Below are positions 61,746 through 64,000 of a stretch of DNA of 64,000 bases, piece by piece. Made by a program: the position numbers and the translations under genes. The notes under the pieces are model-generated. The model saw only the letters and a list, made by a program, of their open reading frames with translations, was not told the origin of the DNA and did no database searches. Each line of letters opens with the position of its first letter. The first letter of the stretch is position 1. This DNA comes from Bryopsis sp. KO-2023 (lineage: Eukaryota > Chlorophyta > Ulvophyceae > Bryopsidales > Bryopsidaceae): NCBI GenBank assembly GCA_030272585.1, contig BSYQ01000009.1, forward strand, positions 4,960,001 to 5,024,000, given 5' to 3'.

Positions 61746-63966
61746 ATGGTCCAAAGCACACCCGTGAGTTTTGCACACTTTATCCCCGATTGTTTGGTGT
61801 GGAACTTCTAAAGGGGGTCGACTTTCGGCGAGACTGAACGTAACCCGTTGTTCTATGGTGTCAGATCTATTTGTTGTTCGGAAGCACTGGCTGGATTGGT
61901 GGCCTGGTCGCGGAAATCATCAGGCAGCAAGGAGAGAGGGTCGAGTACGCGACGGCCAGGCTTGAAGACCGTGCAGCGATAGTTCATGACCTCGACAGGG
62001 TGAGGTTGTTTGTCGATCACCGAACTGCAGAGGAGATCCTGTTTTACAGCTCCAAGTTCCGGACCTGAAAATGTCGACTTTTGGGGGGGTGTTCAGGTGA
62101 AGCCAACGCATGTGATCAACGCTGCTGGACTGACGGGACGACCGAACGTGGATTGGTGCGAAACGCACAAGGTACAGTTCGCGGGGATACACTGCGCGAA
62201 TGAGTTTCCGAAGTTTTCGACGTGATCCGTAGGGAGTTGCTTTTCTTCCCTTATCGTTCTGGAAATGGCATGACGCTTATGGGTGCCTGCTCCCTGACGA
62301 TGTCAATTCCCGCTGTTCGATGTGTGGGCTCTGTCCTTCTATCCGTGTCGGTCGAGAGTTTCGATGTTACTTCGCAGAGTGAAACCGTCCGGACCAACGT
62401 CGTCGGCTGCTTGAACCTGGCGGATCTTTGCGAGACACGTGGTATCCATTTGACGTACTATGGCACGGGATGCATATTCCACTACGACGACGACTTTCCA
62501 ATAGGCAGCGGAAAGGGGTTCAAGGAAAGCGACACGCCCAACTTCACGGGATCGTTCTATTCAGAAACCAAGGTGGGCAACCGTCGACATCTACATTGAC
62601 GTCTGAAAGCGCGCTATGTTCGTCATGAAACGCATTCGTTTGTATTGTTGAACGTGTGGGGGTACGTTAACGAGCAGCATCTTGATCCTCTGTGTTTTGG
62701 TGTTTTGGTGTTGTTGTATCTGATTTTTTGGGGGGACGTCGCAGGCTGCCGTGGAAAATCTGCTGAGGAATTATCCAAATGTATTGACACTGAGAGTGAG
62801 GATGCCAATAGTGGGGGATTTGTTCTACCCCAGGAATTTCATCACCAAAATCATGAAGTATGAGAAGGTGAGGGAAAATTCAATCCTGAATAGAAGGTTC
62901 CTGTTATCATCTTCACTTTTAAGTCTGGCTAATTTCTTTCGATTTCGTTTTTTTTTAAAGAAAAAGAAACGAAATCAGCCATTCTTTTTGGTGGGACGCG
63001 TGTAGCAGATTTTGTGATTTTATTTTGTTTTGAAATGTTTTATTTGAAGGGACAGCTGCTCTGTGATGCTGCTGTTTGATGTCCAATGAAGTCTTTTTTT
63101 TCACAGCTCAGGTGGTCAACATTCCCAACTCCATGACGGTGCTCCCTGAGTTGCTGCCCATGTCGGTGGAAATGGTGAGGGGATCTGCAAGCAGAGGAAG
63201 TAGAATAACAATACACAAGCAAGAATTGCATGTCAGTCCTGCAGATCAGCTTCGACAAAAGGAATCCAGATAGAATTTGATTTTTCTCAGCAAAAATATC
63301 CACACACACACTACCATTGATTTTTAAAAAAATCAATGGTAATGAATTTTTATTTTTATTTTTTCCAACAACTCAGCATTTTTTACTTTTGCGTCCCTTA
63401 AATCTAAACGAAATTGAATGTTCTAAAATTTTAAGACGTGCTAGGGTTTTTGTACTAAATTAGTCCAAAAAAGGAAATTGAACAATAATATTGTTTTATC
63501 AGGCCAGGCGTGGAGTTACTGGAATCATGAATTTCACCAATCCAGGAGCAATCAGTCATAATGAGGTGAGCAGATAGAAGCTGGTTTCTGTTTCATTTGT
63601 TGATTGTTGCAGCTCAACATGCTATGTTGAAATCATTTCAGGTGAATGATTGATTATGTTTTGTTGCGCAACAGATTCTTCAAATGTACAAAGATCATAT
63701 TGACCCAGAATTTACGTGGAAAAATTTTACTTTGGAGGAGCAAGCTAAGGTCATTGTTGCACCAAGATCGAACAACCTGCTTGACACAGAGAGGGTACGT
63801 AAAAAAAAATCTATATACAATGTATATTTATTTGCCTTTTTTTCCCCCCTTTCTTGGTTCATTCCCTGTATGCTTTTTTTTTTTGTCCTTCATCATCATT
63901 CTCTCAGCCCAGGAATTGTTTGGATTAGATCTTAAAGATATAATCCAGCAAGGTGGATGGAACTGA
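61746..63966 (+). CDS. UER1: UER/NRS-ER-type nucleotide-rhamnose synthase (epimerase/reductase)
   Basis: The enzyme converts the NDP-4-keto-6-deoxyglucose intermediate to NDP-rhamnose (3,5-epimerase and 4-keto-reductase) for cell-wall polysaccharides, in the cytosol. Exons are 61746-61763, 61865-61999, 62097-62171, 62378-62572, 62745-62867, 63112-63174, 63503-63565, 63675-63794 and 63913-63966, giving 281 residues. The Rossmann motif is LLFGSTGWIGG. Then come VINAAGLTGRPNVDWCETHK, NVVGCLNLADLCE, GTGCIFHYDD, GFKESDTPNFTGSFYSETK (Tyr and Lys of the SDR pair), TLRVRMPI, NFITKIMKYEKVVNIPNSMT, MNFTNPGAISHNE and FTWKNFTLEEQAKVIVAPRS. The first exon encodes only MVQSTP. The last acceptor was set at CAG/GAA (63913) because it alone keeps frame. 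Confidence 0.95.
63313..63340. repeat. Intronic hairpin in rhamnose synthase gene
   Basis: ACCATTGATTTTT and AAAAATCAATGGT form an almost uninterrupted palindrome in the intron 63175-63502, following a short CA run. No function is known. Confidence 0.55.
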
Positions 63967-64000
63967 GTTTTCAAAATTTAGACTTTGACTCAGATTCTTT

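Overview
This is nuclear DNA of a plastid-bearing eukaryote. Genes are split by many short canonical GT-AG introns. Exons are clearly GC-richer than introns and spacers, which are full of homopolymer A, T and C tracts. Protein sequences point to the green lineage, most likely a streptophyte alga: a plant-type DXR with a transit peptide, a plant-type inositol phosphorylceramide synthase, a UER/NRS-ER-type nucleotide-rhamnose synthase, a plant-type SNAP43, LIP5, and a long plant-style NT-C2 coiled-coil protein. A TTLL4-type tubulin glutamylase suggests that flagella are retained. The species is inferred, not proven. All exon models were built by eye from reading frame, phase and splice signals; each main model closes in frame from start to stop.

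Layout: 1-3900 spacer with tandem and simple repeats; 3919-7030 (-) IPC synthase with an 860-bp TA-flanked MITE in its last intron; 8719-9114 (-) small orphan ORF; 10585-12553 (+) secreted FAS1 protein; 14228-16204 (-) single-exon helical-repeat protein; 16794-19875 (+) TTLL; 20514-24473 (-) plastid heme-oxygenase-fold protein, divergent from 24725-29095 (+) LIP5/VTA1; 30568-31797 (-) THEP1/NTPCR NTPase; 32442-35646 (-) DXR, divergent from 35851-41058 (+) SNAP43; 42082-43296 (+) CKS1; 44695-46165 (+) SnRK2-like kinase; 49298-57619 (-) 15-exon NT-C2 coiled-coil protein; 58709-60930 (+) seven-blade RCC1 protein; 61746-63966 (+) UER/NRS-ER.

The genes do not form one pathway; this is an ordinary mixed chromosomal segment. 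The most interesting items are architectural. LIP5 carries two Tudor-like small-barrel repeats between its two Vta1 domains. SNAP43 has a roughly 400-residue acidic insertion inside its helical domain. The HO-fold protein appears to lack the proximal heme histidine. A two-copy MITE family sits in introns, and one copy supplies the T of a 5' splice site. Two head-to-head gene pairs are 251 and 204 bp apart. No RNA genes, CRISPR arrays, complete autonomous transposons or viral genes were recognised.
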